Source of the DNA: Rhizophagus sp. LPA8_4_AMF
Lineage: Eukaryota > Glomeromycota > Glomeromycetes > Glomerales > Glomeraceae
Length of the DNA: 51,131 nucleotides
NCBI GenBank assembly: GCA_021464525.1
Contig: JADRCO010000129.1
Span: 1-51,131 of the forward strand
Direction: 5' to 3'
Part shown: piece after piece, positions 33,840 to 44,944 of the stretch
Numbering within the stretch: the first letter of the stretch is position 1
Layout: each line of letters starts with the position of its first letter
Translations under genes and position numbers: made by a program
The notes under the pieces: model-generated
The model's database searches: none
Seen by the model: only the letters and a program-made list of their open reading frames with translations
Told to the model about the DNA's origin: nothing

Positions 33840-36120
33840 TTATCTCCTCAATAAATAAAAATTGTGACCAATTAAGTTTTAGATTGATTTTTTTTTCCTT
33901 TAGATTCTTCTACTATTTATTCTTTGGTCAAGACGTTTGTCTTCAATCGCATATCGCATACAGTAATTTATTTATTAAAAATATATATATATATATTCCG
34001 TCGAAATTTCTTTGATTATAAATAATAAACAATACAACTGTAAACTTTATTTCTTGGCATTTTTATGTAATTACAAAATAAAGTGATTAGAATTATACAA
34101 TCCGAATTGGAAAGTTGACAAATTGAATGATTTTGTATGCAACGACCAAAGGGTAGGTAATATTGAGAAAACAAAAAAAAATTCTTTCGGCAACATATTT
34201 TATTCGTACATATAATGTTGTTGATCTGTTATCAATAAGTTTTGATGGAATATAAATTTTTACGTAAATTGTATGACATACTTGCTGAAGTTGTAAATTT
34301 GACTGGTTCAATCAAAAAATCTTGGAACAGAATTCGAGAATGGTCACACCAGATTGTGTCATTTGTCAAACAAAAACTAACTAAATTAGGAAACCGATGA
34401 ATGGTTTATTTAACAAACTATCCCAAAAAAATATAATTGGTAGGTCTAATAATGAGAAATTGTAAATTACTTGAGCAAAATACCGAATTATATCAAAATA
34501 TTATTATAATGAATTGGAAAAAGTTGGCTTGGCATATCCATAAAAAAAAATGAATACTGAACTGTGCTGAAAATTATGTTTTCTTTCTATATCTTTTCAT
34601 ATTTATGAGATACGGAATTGGTCAATATTTCATATCATTAATTCTTGTACATTTTGTACATTTCAATATCATTCAGTATCAAAAACATATCAAAATATAT
34701 TAAGAATGTATCAATTTTTATTTTATAATTTTATAACGGCCATTAGGAATACTGCGGTGACCAATAGGAATTAATGCTAAGGTTTAACTTTCTTTCAAAT
34801 TATTAAAATATTATTTGTAACTAGTAAAATTTGAGAACCATAATTTACAATTAAGTAAACAATTAATGAATGGACGGACCTTTTTCTTATTTATGATTAA
34901 GTAATTATTTTGTTATTTTCCAAGAAAGTATTGGTTTATAAAAAAAAAAATTAATAAAAAACAATGCACTATTAAATCTGCATATTCAAAATATAGTTCC
35001 ATTGTATATTCCGTATATGTAAACAAATAAATCGTAAAATTACTATTTCTTGAAATTAAACTACAAAAAATACAGTATTTTTATTTTATTGGTATATGAT
35101 GAATGCTAAACGCATAAAATGTGATACAAAATGGTAAATTGGGAAATAACCGCGTATTCTCCGTATTTCCCCCAACGGTTTAGATTATTTATGTCATAAA
35201 CACTAATTTTTTCGAAAATATATAAGATTGATTTGTGCTTCAACCGGAATTAGATCAATATTCGATATTTTCTCTCTATTATTGATAAATAAATAAATAT
35301 TTGTATGTTATATAAAATATACCAAAATATTTTCGTTAATATTTACTGATTTTGAAAATATAAATATTTATATTGCTTGTAAAGTCTTTGAAGAAGGTTA
35401 AGGTTTAAAAATGTAATAGCTGCTCTCATCTTAAATAAAATTATTTCCTAGAATTATAGCACGGTAACAATAACGAATGTCTTTAATTAGAACGAGAAAA
35501 AGTCATATGTAGATCATTTTTTTTTAGATAATTCAAGCTACATTTTAGAAACTGACCGACATTATCATAATTCCGGCCCTGAAAAGGTGTGTAACAGCAT
35601 TTTTTGGTTGAATTTCACTAGCTTTTTCACTATCGCGTGACCAATTTTCGGTGTGTGAAATCCTATTTTATCCCCGATTATTTGTTACATACTTCGCCAC
35701 TCTTAATGCCAAAATGCCACAGTTATTAATGCCATAATTCTAACTAAAAATCACGTGATAGTTAATTTTTATGGATGTGGGGTAGTTCACAGCAAATAAA
35801 AGTATTGCGTGACGAAAGATTTACTAGTTGATCGATAATTTCTATTTCTGCAGAATAAATTATAATTGCTCAATCGTTATAAATACTAAGTCCTCGATGC
35901 CGTACTATTCTGACACTTCTGATGATACCAAATCTTTAGAATATAAGCGCGACACCAATACTTCTACACATTCGTTGATGAATAAAATGTCCAGAATTTG
36001 ACTAACCGGATAATTATTTTTTCCTGTGTAACTAGTTTCACCTTAGATGTTTAATGTTGACAGACTTACGTCAGCTGTGGCGCAAATCGACATCTGACGC
36101 TCAACATTATATAATATTTA
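33840..36120. other. No supported gene
   Basis: A+T-rich intergenic DNA. It holds a TCACGTGA palindrome at 35751-35758 and a 34-codon ATG frame at 35897-36001 that is too short to support on its own. Confidence 0.4.
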
Positions 36121-36132
36121 CGCAGTTTTGGG

Positions 36133-36256
36133 GGCTGGATTGGACTGGAATATTGGATATATTTAATTCATCAATATCAGTCTAGCCAAGTTAATCATTC
36201 AGCTCTTTATGTCCAATACACCTTAAAATGATCAGTCCAGTCCGTTCCAGTTCAGT
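36133..36256. repeat. Imperfect inverted repeat with GGACTGGA cores
   Basis: GGATTGGACTGGAATATTGGA at the left faces a complementary-like TCAGTCCAGTCCGTTCCAG at the right, about 80 bp apart. It may be a decayed small TIR element. The match is loose. Confidence 0.3.
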
Positions 36257-36259
36257 GAT

Positions 36260-38140
36260 CAACGCTATGTTTATTTTTTAGCAATATTAGATCCTGCGTT
36301 TATTTGTCATCAATGTGTAACAAAAGAAAAAATGAGCTCCATGCTAAAAAAAAACAACTAAAGTTGTAAAATATCAAATAAAATTATACTATATAATCAA
36401 TGTTTCGATAAGTAAGATTGGTAATATACGCAAACCGTTTATTTAAAAAATATTTACAGAAAAAATTAATATATGTATATTTTTTATTTCGGCAGTCATA
36501 TACAGATACAATTAATAATTAATAGAGCTTACATTTTTGTGTACAGAATTAAAGTTAATGAAAACATTCGGATTTTTTCGTATGATTTTATTAATTAGAT
36601 AAACTCGCATAAATTTAAAATTGGTTTTTTTTTGATATACTGTATTTGATATATAAGTTGTTTCCGAGATTATATACCCAAATATAGTAATATTCTTGTA
36701 ATATTATTTATCAATTCCCCAATACCCCAATTTACGATATCCACAAAACCAACAACTACATAAAAATTTTTTTCGATTATAAAGTTTCGGTTCGGGTTTA
36801 CAAAAATAGAAAGATCATCGCTCTGGTACATTTTACAAAATATATTTGCGGTACCGGAATGACGCCAACTTAAGGGGGAAAAATCAATATTTTATTACTC
36901 TCCCTAAATAAAGTTGCATAAAAATGAACCTTATAATTAAGAAATAAACAATGATAAATATTTTATAAATCTTTTATTCAAGATTACTTGTCCACTGTAT
37001 CTTTAGCCAATCAACCTTTTTATTTGCGTTTCTATTTAAAAAAACAAATTTAGCGAAAATATTGTTAACCTGAAAAATATAATCATAATTCGCCATGATA
37101 CGCGATTGAAAAAAAATAATAAAGTTACCAACTAAACCAAAAAAAGTAAATTGATATCATCGACATTAATTAGTTATTTACTCGCGCAACCAAATATTAT
37201 ATCATAAACATAAAGATAATTTTCCATTGATTACTATCATAATGCAAATTTCGAAAATTTAGAATTTAGAATCTAAAAAGTTCTTTGGACCTTATCAATG
37301 TTTATTTGTGGAACGATATCTATATAGTAAATTTAACGGATGACTATCCGTAAACTCAGTTTTATTTGACGATCAATAATTATGAAATACATATTTGTAT
37401 TAAGATTTCAAGGTTGTAACCGTTGTTTAAGAATTTCGAAAAATGAGCGCGTAAAAGTATATGAAATATATAGCGTCAATATTGGGAGTCGGAGAAATAT
37501 GATGTTTATTATGTTTATATATGTCAGAGTTTTAATCGTTAGCAGATAACAAAAATTTATTGATAAATATTTAAATATATAATTCACCAAATAATCACGC
37601 TTCCTATAAAAAGGAAGTTTAAGAAAACGTCCATAATGTCCGAATACCATCTGGGAAATGTAAAACGTGTCTTCAAATGTTCTCGAAACGTGAAAAGAAA
37701 CCGGTCAATTCCCGATTTAAAGTTTCGGGATACATTTTTGAATTTTAAACATGTCGGTGATATTTCCTGAATCCATATGATCAATAATGTACAGAATATT
37801 CCTTAAAATCATAAATCTAGACTTACAGTGTCGAAGTTAATTAAACCGTTTTTTATTTTACTAAATTTGAACTTAATCAAACTAAAATTAGAAATATATA
37901 ATGGAAAATCATTTTATTTTAAGTATAACCAAATCAAATCTCCTGCATATCAAAAATTGTAAAAAGATTTCAAATATTATCCCTTCATTAAAATAACTTA
38001 ATTTAATTTAAAGTCAGAAATGAAAAAAGTCGGATATTGCTTAATAAGAGTAATTTAAATAATACTCTATACAAATTTCCGAATTTAGTTAGTTAGATCT
38101 ATTTGGTATTTTTAATATTTTTAATTGAAATATGTAAAAC
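36260..38140. other. No supported gene
   Basis: A+T-rich DNA. Short frames at 37408-37784 on the minus strand overlap one another and show no motif. Confidence 0.4.
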
Positions 38141-38147
38141 TTTTTAT

Positions 38148-38156
38148 TATAAAAGC
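38148..38156 (+). promoter_or_regulatory. TATA box of family A copy A5
   Basis: TATAAAAGC then TACTGAAATTTTCCTTG, in the family A promoter layout, about 170 bp before the ATG. Confidence 0.55.
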
Positions 38157-38321
38157 TACTGAAATTTTCCTTGAAAATTTTCAATTCTGATTTCTGTTTA
38201 ATAAATGATATATACCTTATATAGCCCCAATTATTTTAATAATCACTTATAATTTGATCATTTTCGTTAATTTTTGTTGACGTATAAGCAAAAATTTCCA
38301 CCGATCTATTTAAAAAAAAAG

Positions 38322-38597
38322 ATGTCATCAGGAAACCTTGAAATTAGAACACGCGATACGTCGCGTTTTAATGCAAATAATGCAAATAATAATAGATGCG
38401 GAAGTCGCAGTTCACGACTTCGTTTGATCAATAATACTATAAGTCTTGAAAGAATCGCACAAATTAATAGACCACAGATCAGTGATAATTATTTTGTGCA
38501 AACTTTTTTTAATGGCACCGATTTTAATGGTGCCAACAATTTCGAGCATGTTTTACCTGCGGGGAGTTTACCTTCTTCGTCGTCGTTTCCTTTTTAG
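38322..38597 (+). CDS. Family A small protein, copy A5 (unknown function)
   Basis: A single-exon frame of 91 residues from ATG 38322. A longer version from an in-frame TTG is less likely, because MSSGNLEIRTRDTSRF aligns with MSSRNCGQRGTSRF of copy A1. Segments in order are FNANNANNNR, LINNTISLERIAQINRPQI, QTFFNGTDFNG and NFEHVLPAGSLPSSSS. The signature reads FEHVLPAG instead of FESLILPAG, one residue shorter. The 3' flank resembles that of copy A3. No signal peptide or membrane segment. Function is unknown. Confidence 0.7.
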   Translation: MSSGNLEIRTRDTSRFNANNANNNRCGSRSSRLRLINNTISLERIAQINRPQISDNYFVQTFFNGTDFNGANNFEHVLPAGSLPSSSSFPF

Positions 38598-38599
38598 AT

Positions 38600-40770
38600 A
38601 AAATAATTGATCTTAATATTTCAAATTATGAATAGCACGTTCGCAAATTTGTTCGATCGTCACTTTTTATTCTTTCACTTTTTTTTTAGCAAAGTAACTT
38701 TTATGAGCGAGTAATTTAGAGAATTTTATTTTATTAATAATATGAATTTATAAGATTGTTAAATAAGCAAATTATGTTTATTGGTGGCAATTTACCGTAT
38801 CTTTATTTTTAAGAATTTAATTTATATGCAAAATTTTTATAATTATATTTATACATGATAAGCTATAATATTTTTTTTTGCTGTTACTAAGTGAAATTTT
38901 TTACGATAAAAAAATTGCATTAAAATATTATAACATTGATATTGTCATAATTTTTAAAAAAACAAATTTTCTGAGATTTATCATGACGACGAATGTATTA
39001 TAGAATTTTTAGTATTTTTTATGGATTAGTTTTCATATTTTTTGATCTAACTATAATTCCAATTTGGACGTAGATAATTTTATATATTGTTAGTTAGTAT
39101 GGATGAAACTAACCTTCTCTTTTTTAAATTATTTTTTGTTAGAAAAGGAAATCAGATCACTTACTATTCTTTTCTATTTTCGTAATAAAAAAAAAAGTTG
39201 TCTCAAAAATTCAAAAATGTTCAAAATTTGTTTCCTATTTTTGATTTATCATTTCTCTTTTTGTAAGAAAAAAGTTCATCTCAGTTTTTACTAAAAAAAA
39301 ATTCAAATAGTTATGAAAATTGTTAAAGATATGCAATATTATTTTTTCATATGGGTATTTCAGTTATCAAAAAAAACTATCAAATGGATAATATTAAAAA
39401 TAATTATCAAATGCACTATAAAATAAATATTTAACAGATTCGAAAAAAAAAGTACAAATGGATCCTATCAAAAAAAATTATCAAATTGTGCGGAACTTCC
39501 ACATGACCTGATTTGTATCAGGCGCGGAAATATTACGGGTTTCCATATTACACAATTCAAAATTATTTATATAGGATAGTCCTAGGTATCATCATGATCA
39601 ATCACGTTTTCCATTTAGGAACATAAAAAATGATTTGGTATACTTATATGAACTCAACAATTATAAATACTAAATTTCTCATTTTTTTTTTGCTAATTTT
39701 CACTACATTTAATATTAGTATAGTGTTAAGATTTCCTTCATTATTATTTTAAATTATCGAAACTTTTCTCTAAATTAAAGCTTTTACCTACTGTACCTCA
39801 ATTTTATATTCAATACGATCGGCCTCAAGTAAAGAAAAAAAATTGTTTATTTTAAAATATGCAAAATTCGCTGCACATATAACAAAATTCCATTTAGTAA
39901 TTGGGCTTTTGTAGATCAGCTGATTCGAATGTTCGATGATTCTATTTATTTTGCACTATTGTATTCTTTCAAAATCTGACGGAATCACAACATTTTCAAT
40001 AAATATTTATATGACCTATGACATATTTAGGGACTCAGTACTTGGATTAATACGTTCAAATTAATCTATCTGAAATCTTTTTACTCAAAAAAAAAAAAAA
40101 AAAGATTCTAACCTTGCTGGGAATAATCCGGGAAGGCACTCTAAATTTGACAGGATTTAGCAATAAACTTTAGAAGCCATAATCAATTAAATAAAATTTA
40201 ACCAATCAATGAAATTTAATTAAAGGACATATAAATTTATCTTTGAAGAAAATTATTCTAAATATAAATTTAAATGAAAATTAAAAAATCCTTGTACTGA
40301 AGATTTACACTCCACAATTTAAGTTATATTACCGCAAAAAAAGTATATGTTACCCATAATTAATATTTTGTGTATATTTTTAAAGAAATTTATAATATTA
40401 ATAACTAAAAATGTAAAAAAAGTAATACTGTATCAAACCCTTCTATTAAAGATTAAATTGATAGAATAAAATTAAGTATTGAATATAAAAAATAAATAAA
40501 GACTTTAACTTGCTTGCTGCTTCAGTAAATGCTAAACGAAATAAAACAATACAAAAAGGAGTGGGACCAATGAAGTTGAACAGCGATCAAAGAAGTCTAG
40601 AAGTTACGATCATTATACAAGAAGATAATATTTACTCTGTGAAATAAAATAAAATAAAAAGTATAGTTTATTGTAACAGATTTACAAAATCATGAGAAAT
40701 TTGTGAGTAGAAAATTTTATTAGCGATTGAAAAAAAAATGAGGAAATCTACATCCTAGTTACACAATTAC
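38600..40770. other. No supported gene
   Basis: A+T-rich DNA with poly(A/T) runs. It contains the 3' flank shared with copy A3 (about 38680-38780). A 63-codon frame at 39103-39294 is Phe/Lys/Ser low complexity and is not supported. Confidence 0.4.
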
Positions 40771-40774
40771 TAGG

Positions 40775-40799
40775 GGGTTTGAAAACGGCGATAATAATG
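40775..40799. repeat. Solitary end of the 49.4-kb MITE family
   Basis: GGTTTGAAAACGGCGATAAT matches the terminal repeat TTGAAAACGGCGATAA of the element at 49321-49489. No partner end is visible nearby. Confidence 0.4.
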
Positions 40800-41028
40800 A
40801 ATCATTCTCAACATATACATTATTCGAAATAATCTAGTTCGCTTAACTTCATAACGTAAAATTTTTATCATAGTATCTTAAATAACTTAATAAATCTTAA
40901 TTCATATAATTTGTGCTTGTGATAAATAATTTGAAAATATTTTTGCTAATTGTCCGAGAGTCGATTTTGCCTTGATAAATGTAAATATCGACAGTAATTA
41001 TTACGATAAGAAGACGGATATTTTTGAA

Positions 41029-41292
41029 TTAACTATGTAGGTTTTCTAAAGATGATAAATCGTATTCTAATTCGTTGTTTAAAGTGAATTTGAAGATAGA
41101 AAATTGATTAACCTTATTCTGTTTTATGGGATTTTCATGAAAATTGTCAATAATCTCTTCTATTTTATTGCAGTCGTTCGTTTTCTTACAATCTGGACAA
41201 AGTTTTTGAGGTTTTCTCCTAGTTCTCATGTTACTTAAATTGATTCTTTGAACATATGGAGTTATTTGTTCGTGATCATTTTTTGATGGCAT
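41029..41292 (-). CDS. Family B small protein, copy B3 (unknown function)
   Basis: A single-exon frame of 87 residues from ATG 41292. An in-frame TTG further upstream is rejected because MPSKNDHEQITPYVQRINLS aligns with the start of B1 and the preceding AATCGTTTTACA is shared. It carries CPDC (33-36), then NKIEEIIDNF and QFSIFKFTLNNELEYDLSSLENL. Compared with B2 it has lost Asn-Ala after FSIF, the VPC triplet before ELEY, most of the segment between CPxC and KIEEI, and a few residues in the C-terminus, all in multiples of three bases. The 3' flank matches that of B1 (AAGGCAAAAT and neighbouring words). Function is unknown. Confidence 0.6.
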   Translation of the reverse strand: MPSKNDHEQITPYVQRINLSNMRTRRKPQKLCPDCKKTNDCNKIEEIIDNFHENPIKQNKVNQFSIFKFTLNNELEYDLSSLENLHS

Positions 41293-41370
41293 TGTAAAAC
41301 GATTATCTATAATACTAACGATAAATTGTTGGTTACCCAACTCAAAATAGCGAAAAAACTAATTTCTTAG

Positions 41371-41385
41371 AAAGTCGTTTAAATA
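41371..41385 (-). promoter_or_regulatory. TATA-like box of family B copy B3
   Basis: The minus strand reads TATTTAAACGACTTT, about 80 bp upstream of the start. It is similar to, but further away than, the boxes of B1 and B2. Confidence 0.35.
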
Positions 41386-41462
41386 GAATACAACGAAAAA
41401 AGAAGCTTACATAATAAATAAAACGAAATAAAAAGTAAAATCAAAAAAAATTTAAATTTTCG

Positions 41463-41823
41463 GTACTTCACTGATGATTCAGAAGAAGAATTAAGGTGTA
41501 AAATTGTGTAGTAATAACGACAAGCTTTTTGTAAATTTTCTAAGGTGAAACTCGATAAATCATATTACAATTCACATGGAACGTTATTTAGGGTAAATGT
41601 TGCGTCAAATTTAGAAGCTTGTCGGATTGCTTCTTTTGAAAGTTTTTAAAATTATTTACAATATCTTCAATCTTACTTATTTTGTTAGAAACTAGTTTAA
41701 CACAATCAAATGTTTCTTTACAATTATGACAGAGTTTCGGGGTTTTCTCCTTTTGCTATTATCAAGGCTTATTTTTGAATGTACGGATGCGTTCTACTTT
41801 GTTTATGCGACTATATACGACAT
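41463..41823 (-). pseudogene. Family B copy B4, decayed
   Basis: Homology to family B runs the whole length on the minus strand, in changing frames. Recognisable pieces are CHNCKETFDCVKLVSNKI with SKIEDIVNNF, then ATFTLNNVPCEL, then SSFTLENLQKA. Near the beginning the reading frame meets a stop within the first ten codons, and at least two frameshifts and one more stop follow, so it is a pseudogene. It lies 530 bp behind copy B3 in the same direction and looks like an old tandem duplicate. It preserves the CxxC motif and the middle segment that B3 has lost. Confidence 0.65.
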
Positions 41824-42451
41824 TAGATATTGCAAGTAAGGAAATAATTTACGTAAAAGTTCTAAGATTTACATGGATACTGAAGAATAATATTCGTTAT
41901 CAAGAATAATTGTCTAAATTTTTGTATTGTACTTTAAAAATATTTTTTTTTTTTAAAAAAAAAATGTGATAAGTATAATCATTTTAATATACAAAGTATG
42001 ATATAAGGATCTTGTGTTCTTTGTTCTAAAAAATAAAAAAAAAATATTTTTTCTTTTACAAAAATAAATAAATAAAATAAATAAATAAAAATAAACCACG
42101 GTGATAAATCGCCGATTCATTAATCTATTTGGCTAGATAATTAAAATAAGCCAAGCGAATTTATTTCTATTGACGTAAATTAATCTAGTTATTTAAATTA
42201 AAAATAAAAATTAAAAATAAAGTTAAAATTTCATTTGAATTTTTTTTTTTACCCCTTGATAGTCATTTCCCATGCGTAATCCTTGTTGACTTTTTCAGGG
42301 TTATATTTATTTAATTAGTAGAGTTATTTACGCTAATATTGTTCGTGTTTGTGCTTTCTATCGATGTTCAATAAAAATTTTGTTACATGAAGAGATACAT
42401 AAACTTAATGTTTAATAGTAATAATAGTAAGCATGTTGTTCTTGTGACTCT

Positions 42452-42672
42452 CCTATAAAAACGAAATGTGTCAAATTCATTTTATATTTGTTGTTCATGT
42501 GTAAAAAATGTCTAAAAAGGCACCATTTTGTTTAATTTTTGTATAAATCTTGTTTTTTTTTGTTTTTTTTTGTAATTAGACATAAATCAGACAAAATGGC
42601 GCTTTTTTTAGACATTATTTACACATGAACAACAAATATAAAACGAATTTGATACATTACGTTTTTATAGGG
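42452..42672. mobile_element. 221-bp hairpin MITE, CCTATAAAAACG family
   Basis: Two arms of roughly 80-90 bp are inverted repeats of each other with a few mismatches. The left starts CCTATAAAAACGAAATGTG and the right ends with its complement at 42672. Shared inner words are TTTATATTTGTTGTTCATG and CCATTTTGT. The flanks TGTGACTCT and TTTGACTTT could be a diverged 9-bp target duplication, which would suggest a Mutator-type origin. No coding capacity. A one-ended relative is at 11308. Confidence 0.75.
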
Positions 42673-42849
42673 CTTTGACTTTATAAAGCTTAACATTTAA
42701 CAGAGGATCATCTCGACTATTCTCACTTGAGTCGCGCTAAAAACTCGAAAATGGAAAATTACCGTAGTATTTACTGTAAAAATGATGTGATTTCATACGC
42801 CGATAAAAAATTGAGATTTTTTAATATACATTGTCTTCAACAAACACAT

Positions 42850-42920
42850 TTTAATAAATGATTACGATATGTATGTGATTATTGATTAAGAATTTGGGAA
42901 TTTGCAAGAGGAATTCTGGT
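42850..42920. repeat. Dispersed repeat R2, copy b
   Basis: Matches 10621-10690 in the same orientation (ATGATTACGATATGTATG and GCAAGAGGAA words). It contains a short insertion relative to copy a. Confidence 0.6.
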
Positions 42921-42929
42921 CTTAACTTA

Positions 42930-44555
42930 ATATAGAAAAAAAAATGAAAATAAAATAACTAATAATAAATAATAATAATGATTGTACTGAAAAAACCAAT
43001 CATTTTAAGACAGGATACAATTATTTCGGAACGAAATTTTTATGATAATAAAAAAGATAGGCTGAAAATCACTAAATCATGTTTTCATTTTTTATATTTT
43101 AATAATTTTGTAAATAATATAATCACTGTAATGTGCGTACATATGTATGTTATATGTGCTGATGACGAATGTAGTAATGTCTCTTGTGCCAATTGTACCT
43201 GATATATAAATACTTATACAGTATCTACATAAAAATATTTTGTAATTGTTTAAACATTTTTGAATGAGAGTAATAAAAGTGCAGCCATATTTACATTAAA
43301 TAAACCTATTTGGATAAATTTGGATCATTTTTATTATTGATTTAATAATAATGTTCGAATGTTCGCCATATATATTTGTTACTATCATTATTTATATAAT
43401 AAAAAGTTAAAAACTGCGGCAAATATATCAAAAAAAAAATAGATTGATGATTTTAGATTTGGGTACCAGATAATCAAATATTATCAAATTATTAAAAACC
43501 ATCAAATTATGAGTACAAAGTAATGTTACTTTAAAAAAAATTTATATATTTTTCTATTTATATAATGATAATAATTTAAAATTGTCACAACCAAATAATT
43601 AATCCTTGTCAACTTTATTTTATCGTACATAATAATATCATTTGGTTGATTTGTTTAATTTAGCGGAGTGTATAAATTCATACTGAATTAACACCAATTA
43701 AAATAGTTAAGAATTCAATATAAATATAATATTATTTTATATATATACGATAATTTTAAAAATCATTAAAAAAACTAAATTAATTTAATTTAATTTAATT
43801 TTCAATAGGTTTAATAAAATAAAATATCTAATTTTATATCTTATTTTAGGTCTTTTGAGATATAAAAAATATAAAAAGGTGATATTTATGAAACATTTTT
43901 TTTCTTCTTCTTTTTTAAAGTAATTTCCCCTAGTGGTTTTTTTTTACATGTAGTTACGATAATCGATAACCGAATTTCTTAACTTTAGTCTTCCGCATGA
44001 CGGTAAGTCTATCATAAAACTTTAAATAAAATTTATTTACTTAGTGACAGTCCATTGTGTTTCTAAGCTGCGCCACATAAACGTGTGTCATGTATTATGT
44101 TGTGATGTCATTCAAAAAAAGACTTTATTAAGTATAACAAGTCGGATGGAATACACAGATAGTTGTTAGTTGTACACTACAGGGTAATACTTCTAGTAAT
44201 TTTCAACTCTCCGGACTCAACCATATCCCAAATCATCCTATGTCTAAAATCTCCAAATATAATACCTATTTTAATATTTTAATTTGAAATTTACTTACAG
44301 CAGTTTGATTAATTAATATCGAGATGTCAACAATATTTATCTCGAATGTGTAAAAGTCTTAAACATCTGTGTAAGCATCTCATTGACAAAGAACTGTAAC
44401 TTTCGGTGCTATACAATATACTTGAAGAAAAATTTACAATACGTCGCATTTGTACAATTCCAGTATCCGCTCACAGAAAATAATAACAGGGGATGTATGA
44501 CAATGGAAATACAAATCATGTGATCTGACGCAGTTCCCCAGTTATTACCTCACCC
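42930..44555. other. No supported gene
   Basis: Very A+T-rich. A TTTAA microsatellite lies near 43775-43802. A 74-codon frame at 42978-43202 is Asn/Ile/Lys rich with a few cysteines at its end (CADDECSNVSCANCT), but it has no paralogue or promoter and is not called. Confidence 0.4.
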
Positions 44556-44560
44556 TAGGC

Positions 44561-44707
44561 AAAATTTTCTACCCCCACGTGACCCTAAAAATATTCATCA
44601 CTGGCATCACTCCCCACACCGTTTTCGCTGTTTATAGGGACACGGTTTTTTTTTGCCTCCCAAAATTATTTTTCACATACATTAAATGTCATGGGGGGTA
44701 GAATTTT
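44561..44707. mobile_element. Small TIR element with CTACCCCC ends
   Basis: AAAATTTTCTACCCCCACGTGA at the left faces TCATGGGGGGTAGAATTTT at the right, an imperfect inverted repeat of about 19 bp around a 105-bp interior. It resembles a short MITE. No obvious target duplication, and no coding capacity. Confidence 0.45.
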
Positions 44708-44944
44708 ACATATAAATTTGGTGGTAATTTAACGGTAGTTCAGTTCACGGAAAAGTTTGTTACATTACTAATAATTGTCAATGATATAGTACACTTTATT
44801 TACATATATTGTTATGACAAGAGAAATGTTGCAAAAGTATGTTGTTATATAATTAATAGTTCTGCGTAGTCTACAGACAATCAACAATTACACGTATATA
44901 CAGTATTATACTACATTTATAATTTTGTTATTATACAATATTTA

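Noticed and set aside
35897-36001. 34-residue ATG frame MPYYSDTSDDTKSLEY...
   Set aside because: Codon use is plausible, but the frame is very short. The TATAAATA box is only about 12 bp before the ATG, and there is no second copy or exon partner.
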